Source of the DNA: Georgenia satyanarayanai
GTDB taxonomy: Bacteria; Actinomycetota; Actinomycetes; Actinomycetales; Actinomycetaceae
DNA: 64,000 nucleotides
Direction: 5' to 3'
Assembly: GCF_009193135.1 (NCBI RefSeq)
Contig: NZ_VUKC01000002.1
Location: forward strand, 434,001 to 498,000
The notes under the pieces were generated by a model. The model saw nothing but the letters and a program-made list of their open reading frames with translations, was not told the origin of the DNA and ran no database searches. A program made the position numbers and the translations under genes. Below, piece by piece: positions 1 through 8,956 of this stretch. Positions within the stretch are counted from its first letter, which is position 1; each line of letters opens with the position of its first letter.

Positions 1-1163
1 AAGCCCACCGGCACCTCGAGCAGCCGCCGTCCCAGCCCGGCTGCGACGCGGTCGATGAGGGCGGAGGAGACGAGGGTCTTACCCACGGCGGCGGACTCGG
101 GCCAGCCGGGCCGGTGGGCGAAGAGGTACTCGATCGCGACGGCGAGGAAGTGGTTGGGGTTCATCAGCCCGCCGTCGGGTGTGACGATCCCGTGCCGGTC
201 GGAGTCGGCGTCGTTGCCGGTGGCGATGTCGTAGGGGGCCGGGCTTCCGTCCTCAGGGCGCATGACCCGGAGCAGCGAGGCCATCGCCGACGGCGAGGAG
301 CAGTCCATCCGGATCTTGCCGTCCCAGTCGAGGGTCATGAACGACCACCGCGGGTCGACCTGCGGGTTGACCACGGTGAGGTCGAGGCCGTAGCGCTCGC
401 CGATCGCGCCCCAGTACTCGACGGCGGCGCCGCCGAGCGGGTCCGCCCCGATGCGCACCCCGGCCCGGGCGATGGCCTCGAGGTCGACGACGTTGGTCAG
501 GTCGTCGACGTACGCCGCGAGGAAGTCGTGGCCGCGGGTGGTCTCCGCGGCCAGCGCCCGCTCGAGCGGCATCCGCGGGACGGCGGCGACGCCGGAGCGG
601 AGGATCTCGTTGGCGCGCGCGGCGATCCACGAGGTGGCGTCGGAGCCCGCGGGCCCACCGTGCGGCGGGTTGTACTTGAAGCCGCCGTCGCGGGGCGGGT
701 TGTGGGAGGGGGTGACGACGATGCCGTCGGCACGGCCCGGGCCCTGGACGCGCACGCCGGCGGCCGTGCCGGCCCCGTTGGCGAGGAGGATCGCGTGGGA
801 GACGGCGGGGGTGGGGGTGTAGGAGTCGCGGGCGTCGATGCGCAGCTCGACCCCGGCGGCGGCGAGGACCTCGACGGCGGTGCGCCACGCGGGCTCGGAC
901 AGCGCGTGGGTGTCACGGCCGATGAAGAGAGGGCCGTCGGTGCCCTGCGCCCGGCGGTACTCGACGATCGCCGCCGTCGTCGCGACGATGTGCGCCTCGG
1001 TGAAGGCGGAGTCCAGGCTCGAGCCGCGGTGGCCGGAGGTCCCGAAGACCACGTGCTGGGCAGGATCGTCCATGTCCGGCGTGCGGTCGTAGTACGCGGA
1101 GACGACCGCGTCGACGTCGATGAGGTCCTCGGGCAGGGCGGGGGTACCGGCGCGCTCGTGCAT
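1..1163 (-). CDS. pgm: Alpha-D-phosphohexomutase, probable phosphoglucomutase (partial)
   Basis: This enzyme interconverts glucose 1-phosphate and glucose 6-phosphate in the cytosol, linking glycolysis to glycogen and cell-wall sugar-nucleotide synthesis. The visible part is the N-terminal 387 residues; the C-terminus lies beyond the left edge. An early [10 protein letters not shown] motif is typical of the roughly 550-residue bacterial Pgm type. The phosphoserine loop TPSHNP has its catalytic Ser at residue 153, and a metal-binding DADSDR loop lies further on. The ATG start at 1163 gives [25 protein letters not shown] box on the minus strand (1171-1176) sits 7 nt before that ATG, which fits a leaderless mRNA. 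A phosphomannomutase specificity cannot be fully excluded from the fragment. Confidence 0.9.
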   Translation of the reverse strand, partial: MHERAGTPALPEDLIDVDAVVSAYYDRTPDMDDPAQHVVFGTSGHRGSSLDSAFTEAHIVATTAAIVEYRRAQGTDGPLFIGRDTHALSEPAWRTAVEVLAAAGVELRIDARDSYTPTPAVSHAILLANGAGTAAGVRVQGPGRADGIVVTPSHNPPRDGGFKYNPPHGGPAGSDATSWIAARANEILRSGVAAVPRMPLERALAAETTRGHDFLAAYVDDLTNVVDLEAIARAGVRIGADPLGGAAVEYWGAIGERYGLDLTVVNPQVDPRWSFMTLDWDGKIRMDCSSPSAMASLLRVMRPEDGSPAPYDIATGNDADSDRHGIVTPDGGLMNPNHFLAVAIEYLFAHRPGWPESAAVGKTLVSSALIDRVAAGLGRRLLEVPVG

Positions 1164-1289
1164 ACCCCCGATCCTGCCACCCCGGCCGCGCGCCGTCCCG
1201 CCGATCGCGCCCGTCACGGTGGACCCGCGGGGCGCACGGTCGTGGGGGTGGGTGGCGGGTGCACCCGGGAGGGGAAGGGGTGACCGCGT

Positions 1290-1295
1290 TACCGT
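1290..1295 (+). promoter_or_regulatory. Leaderless -10 box of the rhodanese gene
   Basis: TACCGT lies 7 nt before the ATG at 1303. It decides the start, because the alternative GTG at 1294 is inside the box. Confidence 0.6.
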
Positions 1296-1302
1296 GGAAC
1301 GC

Positions 1303-1653
1303 ATGGACGACCTCGACCAGCCCAGTGACCTCACCGTCGCCGACCTCGACCGCTCGGCGCCCGTCCCGGCAGGCCACGCGGTCCTCGACGTGCGCGAGCA
1401 GGACGAGTGGGACGCCGGTCACGCCCCCGGCGCCGTCCACATCCCGCTCGGGGAGCTGCCCGCCCGCATCGACGAGCTGCCCGAGGAGGACCTCCTCGTC
1501 GTGTGCCGCTCCGGTGGCCGCTCGATGCGCGCGACCGCGTGGCTCAACCACTCCGGGTTCACCGCCCGCAACCTCGACGGCGGGATGCGGTCCTGGGCGG
1601 CCGCCGGCCTGCCGATGACCACCGACGACGGGCGCGAGCCCGCGATCGTCTAG
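1303..1653 (+). CDS. Single-domain rhodanese-like sulfurtransferase
   Basis: This 116-residue cytosolic protein is one rhodanese domain, a family that moves sulfane sulfur through a cysteine persulfide. The sequence shows the domain start [18 protein letters not shown] and the active-site loop CRSGGRS, with the catalytic Cys at residue 68. The C-terminal [15 protein letters not shown] block is also typical. The ATG at 1303 is preferred over the in-frame GTG at 1294, because that GTG lies inside a TACCGT -10 box (1290-1295) placed 7 nt before the ATG. Its TAG stop overlaps the stop of the convergent hydrolase gene by 4 nt. The physiological sulfur acceptor is unknown. Confidence 0.88.
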   Translation: MDDLDQPSDLTVADLDRSAPVPAGHAVLDVREQDEWDAGHAPGAVHIPLGELPARIDELPEEDLLVVCRSGGRSMRATAWLNHSGFTARNLDGGMRSWAAAGLPMTTDDGREPAIV

Positions 1654-2423
1654 TCGCTCGCGAGCCTGCTCAGCTCCTCGGCGAGCACCCGTGGGTCCTC
1701 GAGGTAGACCTCGTGGTGACCGGCGCGGTCGACGACGACCTTCGGGGTGCCGATGTCGGCCGCGAGCCGGTCCGCGATCTGCCCGAGCAGCGCGTCCGGC
1801 TCCCGGCCGACGGCGACGGTCGCCCGCGCGCCCCGCAGCGATCCCGGCTCGAAGGTGTGCCGGGTGATGACCCGGGTGTCGTCGCGCACGGCTGCCTCCG
1901 CGTTGCGCAGCTGGCGGGCGACGTCCGGGTCCTCCGGGTCGACGTCCTCGCCGAAGAGGATCGACAGGAGGACGAGGTGAGCACCGCGCCAGTCGCCCGG
2001 GTGCGCGGCGAGGTGCTCCTCGACGGGTGCGGTCAGCGCCCCGTGCAGGTCGGCGCCGTCGGGCAGCTCGAGGAGCGCCGCCGGCTCCCACGCGACCGCG
2101 CGCGTGACCAGCTCGGGGTGCCGGACGGCGAGCTCCAGGGCGATGATCCCGCCCGAGCTGAGCCCGAGGACGGTCGCCGGTGCCATCCGCCGCTCGGTGA
2201 GGAGCGTGGCCGCGTCGGCGACGTGCCGGGCGACTCCGCCCTCCGGCCAGCCCTCGCGGGTGCTGCCCCCGGTGCCACGCCGGTCGTACCACAGGACCCG
2301 GAAGCCCTCGCGGGCGAAGGCGGCGGCCTGGTCGTCGAGCATCTCGGCGTCCTCACCGGCGCCGTGGAGGAGCAGCAGCGGGCGCCCCTCACCCGTCTCC
2401 CTGCAGGCGATCCCCGTCGTCAT
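1650..2423 (-). CDS. Alpha/beta-fold hydrolase
   Basis: This is a 257-residue cytosolic alpha/beta hydrolase with no signal peptide. It shows the oxyanion segment LLLLHGAGEDAEM, the conserved YDRRGTGGS turn, and the nucleophile elbow GLSSGG with the catalytic Ser at residue 89. A late AGHHEVYLEDPR block should carry the catalytic His. The ATG at 2423 is preceded by a Shine-Dalgarno-like GAGGGAG on the minus strand. The gene converges on the rhodanese gene, and the two stops share a CTAG. The substrate cannot be told from sequence; an esterase or lactonase-type activity is equally possible. Confidence 0.85.
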   Translation of the reverse strand: MTTGIACRETGEGRPLLLLHGAGEDAEMLDDQAAAFAREGFRVLWYDRRGTGGSTREGWPEGGVARHVADAATLLTERRMAPATVLGLSSGGIIALELAVRHPELVTRAVAWEPAALLELPDGADLHGALTAPVEEHLAAHPGDWRGAHLVLLSILFGEDVDPEDPDVARQLRNAEAAVRDDTRVITRHTFEPGSLRGARATVAVGREPDALLGQIADRLAADIGTPKVVVDRAGHHEVYLEDPRVLAEELSRLASD

Positions 2424-2515
2424 GAGTGCCGCTCCCTCGCAGTCGGCCGGGAGCCGACGCACGGGCACATCATCCGCCGGGGGCGCGGCGGGCGCAACGG
2501 TTTCCCGGGGCCAGC

Positions 2516-2521
2516 TAGGCT
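2516..2521 (+). promoter_or_regulatory. Leaderless -10 box of the DUF5926 gene
   Basis: TAGGCT lies 8 nt before the ATG at 2530. No Shine-Dalgarno sequence is present between them. Confidence 0.6.
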
Positions 2522-2529
2522 GGTCGACC

Positions 2530-3396
2530 ATGGGTAAGAAGAGCCGCAAGCGCCAGTCCGAGAGCCCTCGCCCGAAGCGGGTGGAGGTGCCCTTCGTCGA
2601 GCGTCCCTTCGAGGGGCTGCCGGGGGAGACGGACTGGGTCGCGATGCGCGAGGTCGTCCCCTCGGCGACCGCCACCGTGCGCACGACGGCGGAGTACGGC
2701 TCCCGCGAGGTCGTCGTCGCCACCATGCTCCCCGAGCTGTGGCCGGCGCTGCACCGCGAGGACGGCACCGTCCTCGTCGGCCTCCAGACGGCCGCGAAGT
2801 CCGGGGACGCCAGCCGCGACGTCGCCGCCGCCCTCCTCCTCGCCCTCGACGCCGAGCCCGGCGCGCCGGTCCTCAACCTCGGCATCCTCGAGCCGGGCCC
2901 GCGCCTCCAGGACGTCCTCGACCTCACCGTGCCCTTCGAGCCCGTCGTCCACGACGACTTCGCGTTCTGGCTCGCCGCCGACCAGGAGCGCGACGCGGAG
3001 GTCACCGCCGCGATCGAGCAGTCCAGCGAGGGCATCGTCCCGACCGTCAAGGTCGCGGGCGTCGAGTCCGCCTACTGGTGCCGGATGGGCCGCGAGTTCC
3101 TGCGCTGGGCACGCCCCGAGCCGCAGGAGGCCGTCCTCGACGCCTTCGCCCGCCTCCACGCCCGCCGCGAGTCCGAGCTGGAGGAGGGTGCACGCTTCGT
3201 CGGGGCGTTCCGCACCAGCGGCATCCTCGTGCCCGTGTGGGAGCTCGTGCCCGGCACCGAGGCCGACGAGCTCGCCGGTCCGTGCGCCGAGTTCGAGAAG
3301 CGTCTCGAGGCGGCGCTCGCGGAGACGGGCCCGCTCGACGCGGACGCCCGGCGCGCACGCGCGGGGATCGTCTCCCGCCAGGTCACGCTGCGCTGA
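2530..3396 (+). CDS. DUF5926 family protein
   Basis: This 288-residue protein belongs to the actinobacterial DUF5926 family, often annotated as SecA-like preprotein translocase related without experimental support. It begins with a very basic stretch (MGKKSRKRQSESPRPKR) followed by an acidic, mixed alpha/beta body. There are no membrane segments or signal peptide, so it should be cytosolic. The start is set by a TAGGCT box (2516-2521) 8 nt before the ATG, suggesting a leaderless transcript. The function is unknown. Confidence 0.82.
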   Translation: MGKKSRKRQSESPRPKRVEVPFVERPFEGLPGETDWVAMREVVPSATATVRTTAEYGSREVVVATMLPELWPALHREDGTVLVGLQTAAKSGDASRDVAAALLLALDAEPGAPVLNLGILEPGPRLQDVLDLTVPFEPVVHDDFAFWLAADQERDAEVTAAIEQSSEGIVPTVKVAGVESAYWCRMGREFLRWARPEPQEAVLDAFARLHARRESELEEGARFVGAFRTSGILVPVWELVPGTEADELAGPCAEFEKRLEAALAETGPLDADARRARAGIVSRQVTLR

Positions 3397-3438
3397 CGGC
3401 CCTGTGCCGTGAACCTGCACGAAGGCCGTGACCGCGAC

Positions 3439-3444
3439 TACGCT
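3439..3444 (+). promoter_or_regulatory. Leaderless -10 box of the glycosyltransferase gene
   Basis: TACGCT lies 6 nt before the GTG at 3451, excluding the longer in-frame start at 3409. Confidence 0.6.
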
Positions 3445-3450
3445 CGAGGG

Positions 3451-4245
3451 GTGAACCGGCGCCCGAGCACCCAGCGGGTCGCCGTTGTGATCCCGGCGAA
3501 GGACGAGAGCGCGCGGATCGCGGCGACCGTCAGGGCCGCGCGTGCCATCCCGCACGTCGACCTCGTCGTCGTCGTCGACGACGGCTCCGGGGACGAGACC
3601 CAGCACATCGCCCGGGCCGCGGGCGCTGTCGTCGTGCGCCACTCGGTCAACCGGGGCAAGGCCTCGGCGATGGAGACCGGCGCGTCCGTCGTCGCGATGC
3701 GCGACGCCCCGGACGGCCCGCGGCGGCTCCTCCTGTTCATCGACGCGGACCTGGGGGAGACGGCCGTCGGCGTGGCCCCGCTCGTGGACGCCGTGCTCGC
3801 CGGCACCGCGGACTGCGCCATCGCCGCCCTGCCGCCCCAGCCCGGTGCGGGCGGCCGCGGGATCGTCGTCGGCAAGGCGCGGCGCGCCATCGCCAGCGCG
3901 ACGGGGTGGCTGCCCACCCAGCCGCTGTCCGGCCAGCGCTGCCTCACCCGCGAGGCCTTCGAGGCGGCCGTGCCGCTGGCCGGTGGGTGGGGCGTGGAGA
4001 CCGGCATGACGATCGACCTGCTCGTCCAGGGCTTCACGCTCGTCGAGGTCCCCTGCGACCTGCGCCACCGTGCGAGCAGCAACGACCTCGGCGGCCAGCT
4101 GCACCGTGCCGCCCAGTACCGCGACGTCATGCTCGCCGCCGCGGTGCGCCGTGCCCGGGGGGTGCGGGTGGGGGCGCGCCAGCTCGGCGACCGTCCCACG
4201 CAGCAGGAGCCCGGCCGGCCCTACCGCGCCGTCGCGACCGGCTGA
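3451..4245 (+). CDS. Family 2 glycosyltransferase
   Basis: This 264-residue protein has the GT-A fold signature. It starts VAVVIPAKDESARIAATV, continues with VVVVDDGSGDET, and shows the divalent-metal DxD motif in LLFIDADLGE. The conserved acceptor-side block GGWGVETGMTIDLL follows. It resembles polyprenyl-phosphate or phosphoglycerate glucosyltransferases, and no specific substrate can be assigned. It lacks the C-terminal membrane helices of DPM-type enzymes. The GTG start at 3451 is fixed by a TACGCT box (3439-3444) 6 nt upstream. The 3' end overlaps the convergent membrane-protein gene by 25 nt, and that gene may act in the same envelope pathway. Confidence 0.85.
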   Translation: MNRRPSTQRVAVVIPAKDESARIAATVRAARAIPHVDLVVVVDDGSGDETQHIARAAGAVVVRHSVNRGKASAMETGASVVAMRDAPDGPRRLLLFIDADLGETAVGVAPLVDAVLAGTADCAIAALPPQPGAGGRGIVVGKARRAIASATGWLPTQPLSGQRCLTREAFEAAVPLAGGWGVETGMTIDLLVQGFTLVEVPCDLRHRASSNDLGGQLHRAAQYRDVMLAAAVRRARGVRVGARQLGDRPTQQEPGRPYRAVATG

Positions 4246-6590
4246 GCGGGTCTGGCCGACCGCAGGCGCAGCAGCCAGCTCGCGACCACCCCGATGAGGA
4301 GCGGCACCGCGACCGAGATGCCGATCGCGGGGATGACGATGCCGGAGTCGTTGACCGCGAAGCCGATCCCGAGCGCGATCGCGACGGCGACGAGCGCCGG
4401 GCGCAGCATCCGAGCGTCCGCCTCGAGCCGGCGCAGCGAGGAGCCCTCCGCGAGCCACCCGTAGGCGGCGTGGTCGCCCCGGCGGGCGGCCCGGCGCAGC
4501 GGCTGGGTGAGGACGAGGACGACGAGCGCGATCCCGCCCACCGCGAGGAACGTGAGGGTGGAGCCGACGAGGTTGGCGAGGTTCTGCCCGAGCTTGCGCA
4601 GCACGACGTCGACGAGCCCGCCGTCGAGCACGGTCTCGATGAAGCGGCCGAGGTGGCTGCGCTCGGCGGGCGGGCGCAGCCAGTCGACGAGCGAGAAGGA
4701 GATGGCGACGACGGCCGCGACGCCGAGGACGAGGAGGACCCTCCGCCACGTCAGCCGCACCCCCAGGGCGAGCAGCGCGAGGATGATGAAGGCCGGGAGC
4801 AGCGCCGGCGGACCGCCGAAGTCCGCGCCGATGCCCGGGGCGCCGTTGAGGACCGTCGCGACGAGCCCGACGACGCCGACGACGAAAGCTGCGGCCCGCC
4901 GCCGTCCGCGGCGCACCAGGGGCTCGGCCAGGCAGCTCGCGGTGAGGATCGTGCTCGTCGCCCACAGGGCGAAGGAGGAGTTGTTGATCCCGTAGAAGCG
5001 TCCGCCCACCTGCGGCTGGACGCCCATGAGCGCGGCGAGCTGGAGCCGGGCGCCGGTGAGGACGTCGACGGCGAGGACGACGGCGGTGATCCCGGCGACC
5101 ACCCCGACCGGGGCGAGCAGCTGCCGGCGCCAGGGCCGGGCCAGGGCGAGCCCGGCGATGAGCGCGGCGATGGCGAGGGTGGCGGTGAAGACGACGAGTC
5201 CCGGGGAGCCGGTGCGCCACCACGGCAGGAGGTTGGCGAGGTAGCTGGCGACGGGCACGGCGGCGACGGTGACGGCGGCACCGCGCAGCGTCCGCAGGGC
5301 GGCGTCCGGGTCCACGGCACGGGCAGCGCGGGCGATGCCGGCCCAGCCGCTCGAGCGCCGCCGGTCCAGCCAGCGTCCCACGCGGTCGAGGACGCCGCGG
5401 TTGAGCCCCACGGTGACGAGCGCGTAGAGCGCGAGGTTGACGAGCACGAGCCCGGAGAAGAACGGCGCGGTCAGTGGACGCACGGCCATCGCATGCCGGT
5501 TCTCGTCGATGAGCGTGGCGATGCGCCCGGCACCGGTGCCCCCACCCGTGGCGACCCGGACCGGTGCACCGGCCAGGCCCGCCGGGGCGTCGAGCGCGAG
5601 GCGGTCGAGCAGCGTGGGCAGGAGGTCGGTGGACTGCACCATGCCCGGCTGGCGGGTGGAGCGGCTCTCGAGCATCCCGGCGGGCTCGTCCGGCGCGCCG
5701 AGCACCATCACCTGCATGACCGGGGTGGTGCCGGAGTCCGCGAGGGAGGACAGCAGGACGGTGGCACCGGCGGGCAGGGCCCCGAGGACCGCCGCGGCGC
5801 GTGCTTCGACGACAGCCACCTGCTCGGTCCGGTCGAGCCCAGCCAGCGGCCAGTCGCTCACGGCCTTCTCCGGGGCGTCCTCCTCTGGCCCCGAGAAGCG
5901 CCGGTCCTCGGCGGGCAGGAGCGGGTGGTCGCGGTCGCGGACGGCACCGAGGTCGACGACGAGCAGCCCCACCTCGGGCGCGAGCCGATCGACGACCTCG
6001 CCGAGCCGGTCCGGGTCCTCCGGGCGGGGCACCTGCTCGCCGACGACGGCGCCGGCCGGGTCGGCGAGCGCGATGGCCGCGCCCGGGCCGACCCCGGCCG
6101 CGGCGACGCCGGCGCCGGCGAGGAGGTCCCCCAGCGTGCCGGGTCGGGCGTCGTAGGAGGCGTCCGCGGCGGCGTCGAGGTAGTCCGGCCAGCCGGGCAC
6201 CTCGCCGCCGGTGGCGTCCTCGAGGCGGCGGCACACGCCGGGGGTGGCGGCGGGCAGGTCGGCGGCGCGCCGGCCGGCGGAGACGGCCAGCCAGCCGTCG
6301 GCCGGGCAGGTGCTCGAGCGCACCGAGCGGACCACCGAGTTCGCGACGCCGGCGTCCTCCGCGAGCGCCCACAGGTGCGGGGTGGCGAGGGCGGACAGGT
6401 CCTCCCAGCGCAGCCCGCCCGTGCCGAGGAGGACGACGGGTGCGCCGGCCGACGAGTCCGGGGTGGCGGCGTCGTCGTCCGTCATGGCGCCGAAGGCGGT
6501 GCCGGCGACGGGCAGGACGAGCGCAGCGATGAGAGCCACCGCGAGCAGGACGAGGCCTACGCGCGTGACGGTGTTCCGACGACGCCTCAC
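4221..6590 (-). CDS. Large membrane protein with alkaline-phosphatase-like extracytoplasmic domain
   Basis: This 789-residue protein has an N-terminal membrane anchor (residues about 9-35). An extracytoplasmic region of about 350 residues follows, opening PVVLLGTGGLRWEDL, with spacing reminiscent of the alkaline-phosphatase superfamily. The C-terminal half holds roughly ten hydrophobic segments. The architecture is common in actinobacteria and has no established function; an envelope glycan or phosphodiester role is a guess. The metal ligands of true phosphatases are not obvious. The GTG start is fixed by a TAGGCT box on the minus strand (6597-6602), 6 nt upstream. The gene overlaps the glycosyltransferase gene tail to tail. 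Confidence 0.75.
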   Translation of the reverse strand: MRRRRNTVTRVGLVLLAVALIAALVLPVAGTAFGAMTDDDAATPDSSAGAPVVLLGTGGLRWEDLSALATPHLWALAEDAGVANSVVRSVRSSTCPADGWLAVSAGRRAADLPAATPGVCRRLEDATGGEVPGWPDYLDAAADASYDARPGTLGDLLAGAGVAAAGVGPGAAIALADPAGAVVGEQVPRPEDPDRLGEVVDRLAPEVGLLVVDLGAVRDRDHPLLPAEDRRFSGPEEDAPEKAVSDWPLAGLDRTEQVAVVEARAAAVLGALPAGATVLLSSLADSGTTPVMQVMVLGAPDEPAGMLESRSTRQPGMVQSTDLLPTLLDRLALDAPAGLAGAPVRVATGGGTGAGRIATLIDENRHAMAVRPLTAPFFSGLVLVNLALYALVTVGLNRGVLDRVGRWLDRRRSSGWAGIARAARAVDPDAALRTLRGAAVTVAAVPVASYLANLLPWWRTGSPGLVVFTATLAIAALIAGLALARPWRRQLLAPVGVVAGITAVVLAVDVLTGARLQLAALMGVQPQVGGRFYGINNSSFALWATSTILTASCLAEPLVRRGRRRAAAFVVGVVGLVATVLNGAPGIGADFGGPPALLPAFIILALLALGVRLTWRRVLLVLGVAAVVAISFSLVDWLRPPAERSHLGRFIETVLDGGLVDVVLRKLGQNLANLVGSTLTFLAVGGIALVVLVLTQPLRRAARRGDHAAYGWLAEGSSLRRLEADARMLRPALVAVAIALGIGFAVNDSGIVIPAIGISVAVPLLIGVVASWLLRLRSARPAQPVATAR

Positions 6591-6596
6591 CCCGGC

Positions 6597-6602
6597 AGCC
6601 TA
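6597..6602 (-). promoter_or_regulatory. Leaderless -10 box of the alkaline-phosphatase-like membrane protein gene
   Basis: TAGGCT on the minus strand lies 6 nt before the GTG at 6590. Confidence 0.6.
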
Positions 6603-6630
6603 CGTGGCGACCCCGACCGCGACCGCTGGC

Positions 6631-6636
6631 TAGGCT
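6631..6636 (+). promoter_or_regulatory. -10 box of pheA
   Basis: TAGGCT is followed 7 nt later by GTG at 6644, the predicted transcript start. The pheA ATG is at 6679 with GGAG, so this mRNA has a leader of about 35 nt. Confidence 0.5.
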
Positions 6637-6678
6637 GCGCTGGGTGCGCACGGCGCGCACGCACGCGAAGGAGAGCCG

Positions 6679-7629
6679 ATGTCCGAGCAGCAGCTGGCCC
6701 GCTACACCTACCTCGGCCCCGAGGGGACCTTCACCGAGGCGGCGCTGCGGGCCTTCGTCGGCACCGAGCACGTGCGCACCGACCCCTCCACCGACGTCGT
6801 CTCCGCGCTCGACGCCGTCCGCGCCGACCGCGCGGACTTCGCTGTCGTGCCGATGGAGAACTCCGTCGAGGGTGGGGTCAACGTCACTCTCGACACCCTC
6901 GCCTCCTCGCCCGAGCCGCTCGTCATCGTCGGGGAGGTCGTCGTCCCGGTCGCCTTCGTCCTCGCGGTCGTGCCGGGCACGACGCTGGACCGGGTGCGGA
7001 GGGTCTCCACCCACCCGCACGCGTGGGCGCAGTGCCGCGGCTGGGTGGGCCGCGAGCTCGACGGCGCGGTCCACGTCCCGGCGACCTCCACCGCGGCGGC
7101 CGCCGCGCTCCTCGCCGACCGGGGCCGCGACGCCGGTTTCGACGCCGCGCTGTGCTCGGCGCTGTCGGCCGAGCGCTACGGCCTGGAGGCCCTCGCGGAG
7201 GGCGTGGCGGACAACCCGCACGCGGTGACGCGCTTCGTCGTCGTCTCCCGTCCCGGTGCGCTGCCCGAGCCGACGGGCGCGGACAAGACCACGCTCATGG
7301 CTCACCTGCCCGACAACGAGGCCGGCTCCCTCCTCGCGATGCTCGAGCAGTTCGCGGTGCGGGGGGTCAACCTCTCCCGCATCGAGTCACGGCCGATCGG
7401 CGACTCACTGGGCCGGTACTCCTTCTCGATGGACCTCGAGGGACACGTCGCGGAGGAGCGGGTCGCGGCCGCGCTCATCGGCCTGCACCGGGTGTGCCCG
7501 CTCGTCCGCTTCATGGGCTCCTACCCGCGGTGGGACCGCCTCGCCCCGCACGTCGCGCCGGGCACCCACGACGCCGACTTCGTCGCGGCCCGCGCCTGGG
7601 TCGAGCGCATCCGCACCGGCCAGGTCTGA
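6679..7629 (+). CDS. pheA: Prephenate dehydratase
   Basis: This 316-residue enzyme converts prephenate to phenylpyruvate in phenylalanine synthesis. The catalytic domain begins YTYLGPEGTFTEAAL and contains VPMENSVEGGV and the hallmark NPHAVTRFVVVS (TRF motif). The C-terminal ACT domain carries NLSRIESRP, the phenylalanine-binding feedback site. There is no fused chorismate mutase, as usual in actinobacteria. The ATG at 6679 has GGAG just upstream. A TAGGCT -10 box at 6631-6636 predicts a short leader of about 35 nt. The following diacylglycerol-kinase-like gene appears to have its own promoter. Confidence 0.95.
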   Translation: MSEQQLARYTYLGPEGTFTEAALRAFVGTEHVRTDPSTDVVSALDAVRADRADFAVVPMENSVEGGVNVTLDTLASSPEPLVIVGEVVVPVAFVLAVVPGTTLDRVRRVSTHPHAWAQCRGWVGRELDGAVHVPATSTAAAAALLADRGRDAGFDAALCSALSAERYGLEALAEGVADNPHAVTRFVVVSRPGALPEPTGADKTTLMAHLPDNEAGSLLAMLEQFAVRGVNLSRIESRPIGDSLGRYSFSMDLEGHVAEERVAAALIGLHRVCPLVRFMGSYPRWDRLAPHVAPGTHDADFVAARAWVERIRTGQV

Positions 7630-7664
7630 CCCGGCTCGCTCGCGCGGAGGGCGGGGCGGCGCAC

Positions 7665-7670
7665 TACGGT
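7665..7670 (+). promoter_or_regulatory. Leaderless -10 box of the lipid kinase gene
   Basis: TACGGT lies 6 nt before the GTG at 7677. Confidence 0.6.
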
Positions 7671-7676
7671 CAGCAC

Positions 7677-8882
7677 GTGGGCTGGGAGCAGTGGGTCGCC
7701 GTCATCGCACTCGTCGTCGCCGTCGCCGGCCTCGCCGTGGGGCTCGCCGTGTGGCGCGCGCTGAAGCGCCGCACCCCCTCCTTCTCGCTCGATGACCCGC
7801 CGCCACCCGCGCCCGAGGTGCCGCCCGGGCCACCCGCCGTCGTCTTCAACCCCTCCAAGGGCGCCGACGGCGAGCGGCTGCGTGCCCTCGTCGCGGAGGT
7901 TGCCGCCGACTCCGGGCTGCCCGACCCCCTGTGGCTCGAGACCACCGTCGAGGACCCCGGTGGTGGCCAGGTGCGCACGGCCCTGGAGCGCGGCGCGTCC
8001 GTCGTCATCGCCGCCGGCGGTGACGGCACCGTCCGCGCCGTCGCCGAGGGTCTGGCCGGCACGGGCACCCCCATGGGGATCCTGCCCATGGGCACCGGCA
8101 ACCTCCTCGCCCGCAACCTCGACCTCCCGCTCAGCGGCCACCGCGACATGGCGGTCACGGCGCTGACGGGCCGCAACCGGACGATGGACCTCGGCTGGCT
8201 CCGCCTGGAGAAGCCGGCTGCGGCCACCGAGCCGGAGGAGGACGTCTTCCGCGGGGAGCCCGGCCGCACGGAGGTCGCCCCCACGCCCTCGGACGACAGC
8301 CAGGCGCCGGAGGTCAAGGCGGGGGAGGTGCCCGGCGCGGACCTCGAGAAGGAGCACGTCTTCCTCGTCATCGGCGGCATGGGGTTCGACGCCGAGATGG
8401 TGAGCGGCGCCGACGACCAGCTCAAGGCCAGGATCGGCTGGATCGCCTACTTCGTGGGCGGCGTCAAGCACCTGCTCGGTCGCAAGATGCGCGCCACCCT
8501 CGAGCTCGGTGAGTCCGAGGAGACCGCCACCTTCCAGGCGCGCACGGTGCTCATCGCCAACTGCGGGCGGCTGCCCGGCGGGGTCGTCCTCTTTCCCGAC
8601 GCCCAGCTCGACGACGGGTGGCTCGACGTCGCCGCCATCGACACCCGCGGCGGGATCATCGGCTGGGCCGACCTGCTCCGCAAGGTCGTCCTCCACAGCG
8701 TGGGGGTGCGGCGCGACCTGCTGCCCTACAGCACCGGCAGCATCGACTTCCGGCGCGCCCACAGCCTGACGATCCGTACCGAGGAGCCGGAGCACGTCCA
8801 GGTCGACGGCGACCTCCTCGGTGAGGCCGCGGTCGTCCACGCCCGGGTCGAGCGCGGCGGCCTGGTCGTGCGGACCGCCTGA
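7677..8882 (+). CDS. Diacylglycerol/lipid kinase family protein
   Basis: This 401-residue membrane-associated kinase has one N-terminal transmembrane helix (residues about 5-25). A DAGK catalytic domain follows: VVFNPSKG, the nucleotide-binding GGDGTVRAVAEGL, and GTGNLLARNLDLPL. The C-terminal domain contains GGMGFDAEMV and ends with the typical VQVDGDLLGE. Family members phosphorylate diacylglycerol or related lipids, and the lipid here is not known. An acidic, low-complexity insertion of about 45 residues splits the family core. The GTG start at 7677 has a TACGGT box (7665-7670) 6 nt upstream. A tandem 18-bp repeat array follows the stop. Confidence 0.9.
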   Translation: MGWEQWVAVIALVVAVAGLAVGLAVWRALKRRTPSFSLDDPPPPAPEVPPGPPAVVFNPSKGADGERLRALVAEVAADSGLPDPLWLETTVEDPGGGQVRTALERGASVVIAAGGDGTVRAVAEGLAGTGTPMGILPMGTGNLLARNLDLPLSGHRDMAVTALTGRNRTMDLGWLRLEKPAAATEPEEDVFRGEPGRTEVAPTPSDDSQAPEVKAGEVPGADLEKEHVFLVIGGMGFDAEMVSGADDQLKARIGWIAYFVGGVKHLLGRKMRATLELGESEETATFQARTVLIANCGRLPGGVVLFPDAQLDDGWLDVAAIDTRGGIIGWADLLRKVVLHSVGVRRDLLPYSTGSIDFRRAHSLTIRTEEPEHVQVDGDLLGEAAVVHARVERGGLVVRTA

Positions 8883-8893
8883 CGGCCCGTCGG

Positions 8894-8947
8894 TAAGTCG
8901 GCTGTCGGCGGGAAGTCGGCTGTCGGCGGTAGGTCGGCTGTCGGCGG
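8894..8947 (+). repeat. Three tandem 18-bp repeats
   Basis: Units at 8894-8911, 8912-8929 and 8930-8947 have consensus TAAGTCGGCTGTCGGCGG, with one or two changes per unit. They lie between the convergent lipid kinase and acyltransferase genes. Confidence 0.85.
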
Positions 8948-8956
8948 GGGAGGGGG

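Noticed and set aside
1294-1302. GTG at 1294 as the rhodanese start
   Set aside because: It lies inside the TACCGT -10 box that serves the ATG at 1303, and the added residues are not part of the domain.
8894-8947. CRISPR array
   Set aside because: The three units are contiguous with no unique spacers, and no cas genes are present. The same unit recurs as terminator hairpins.
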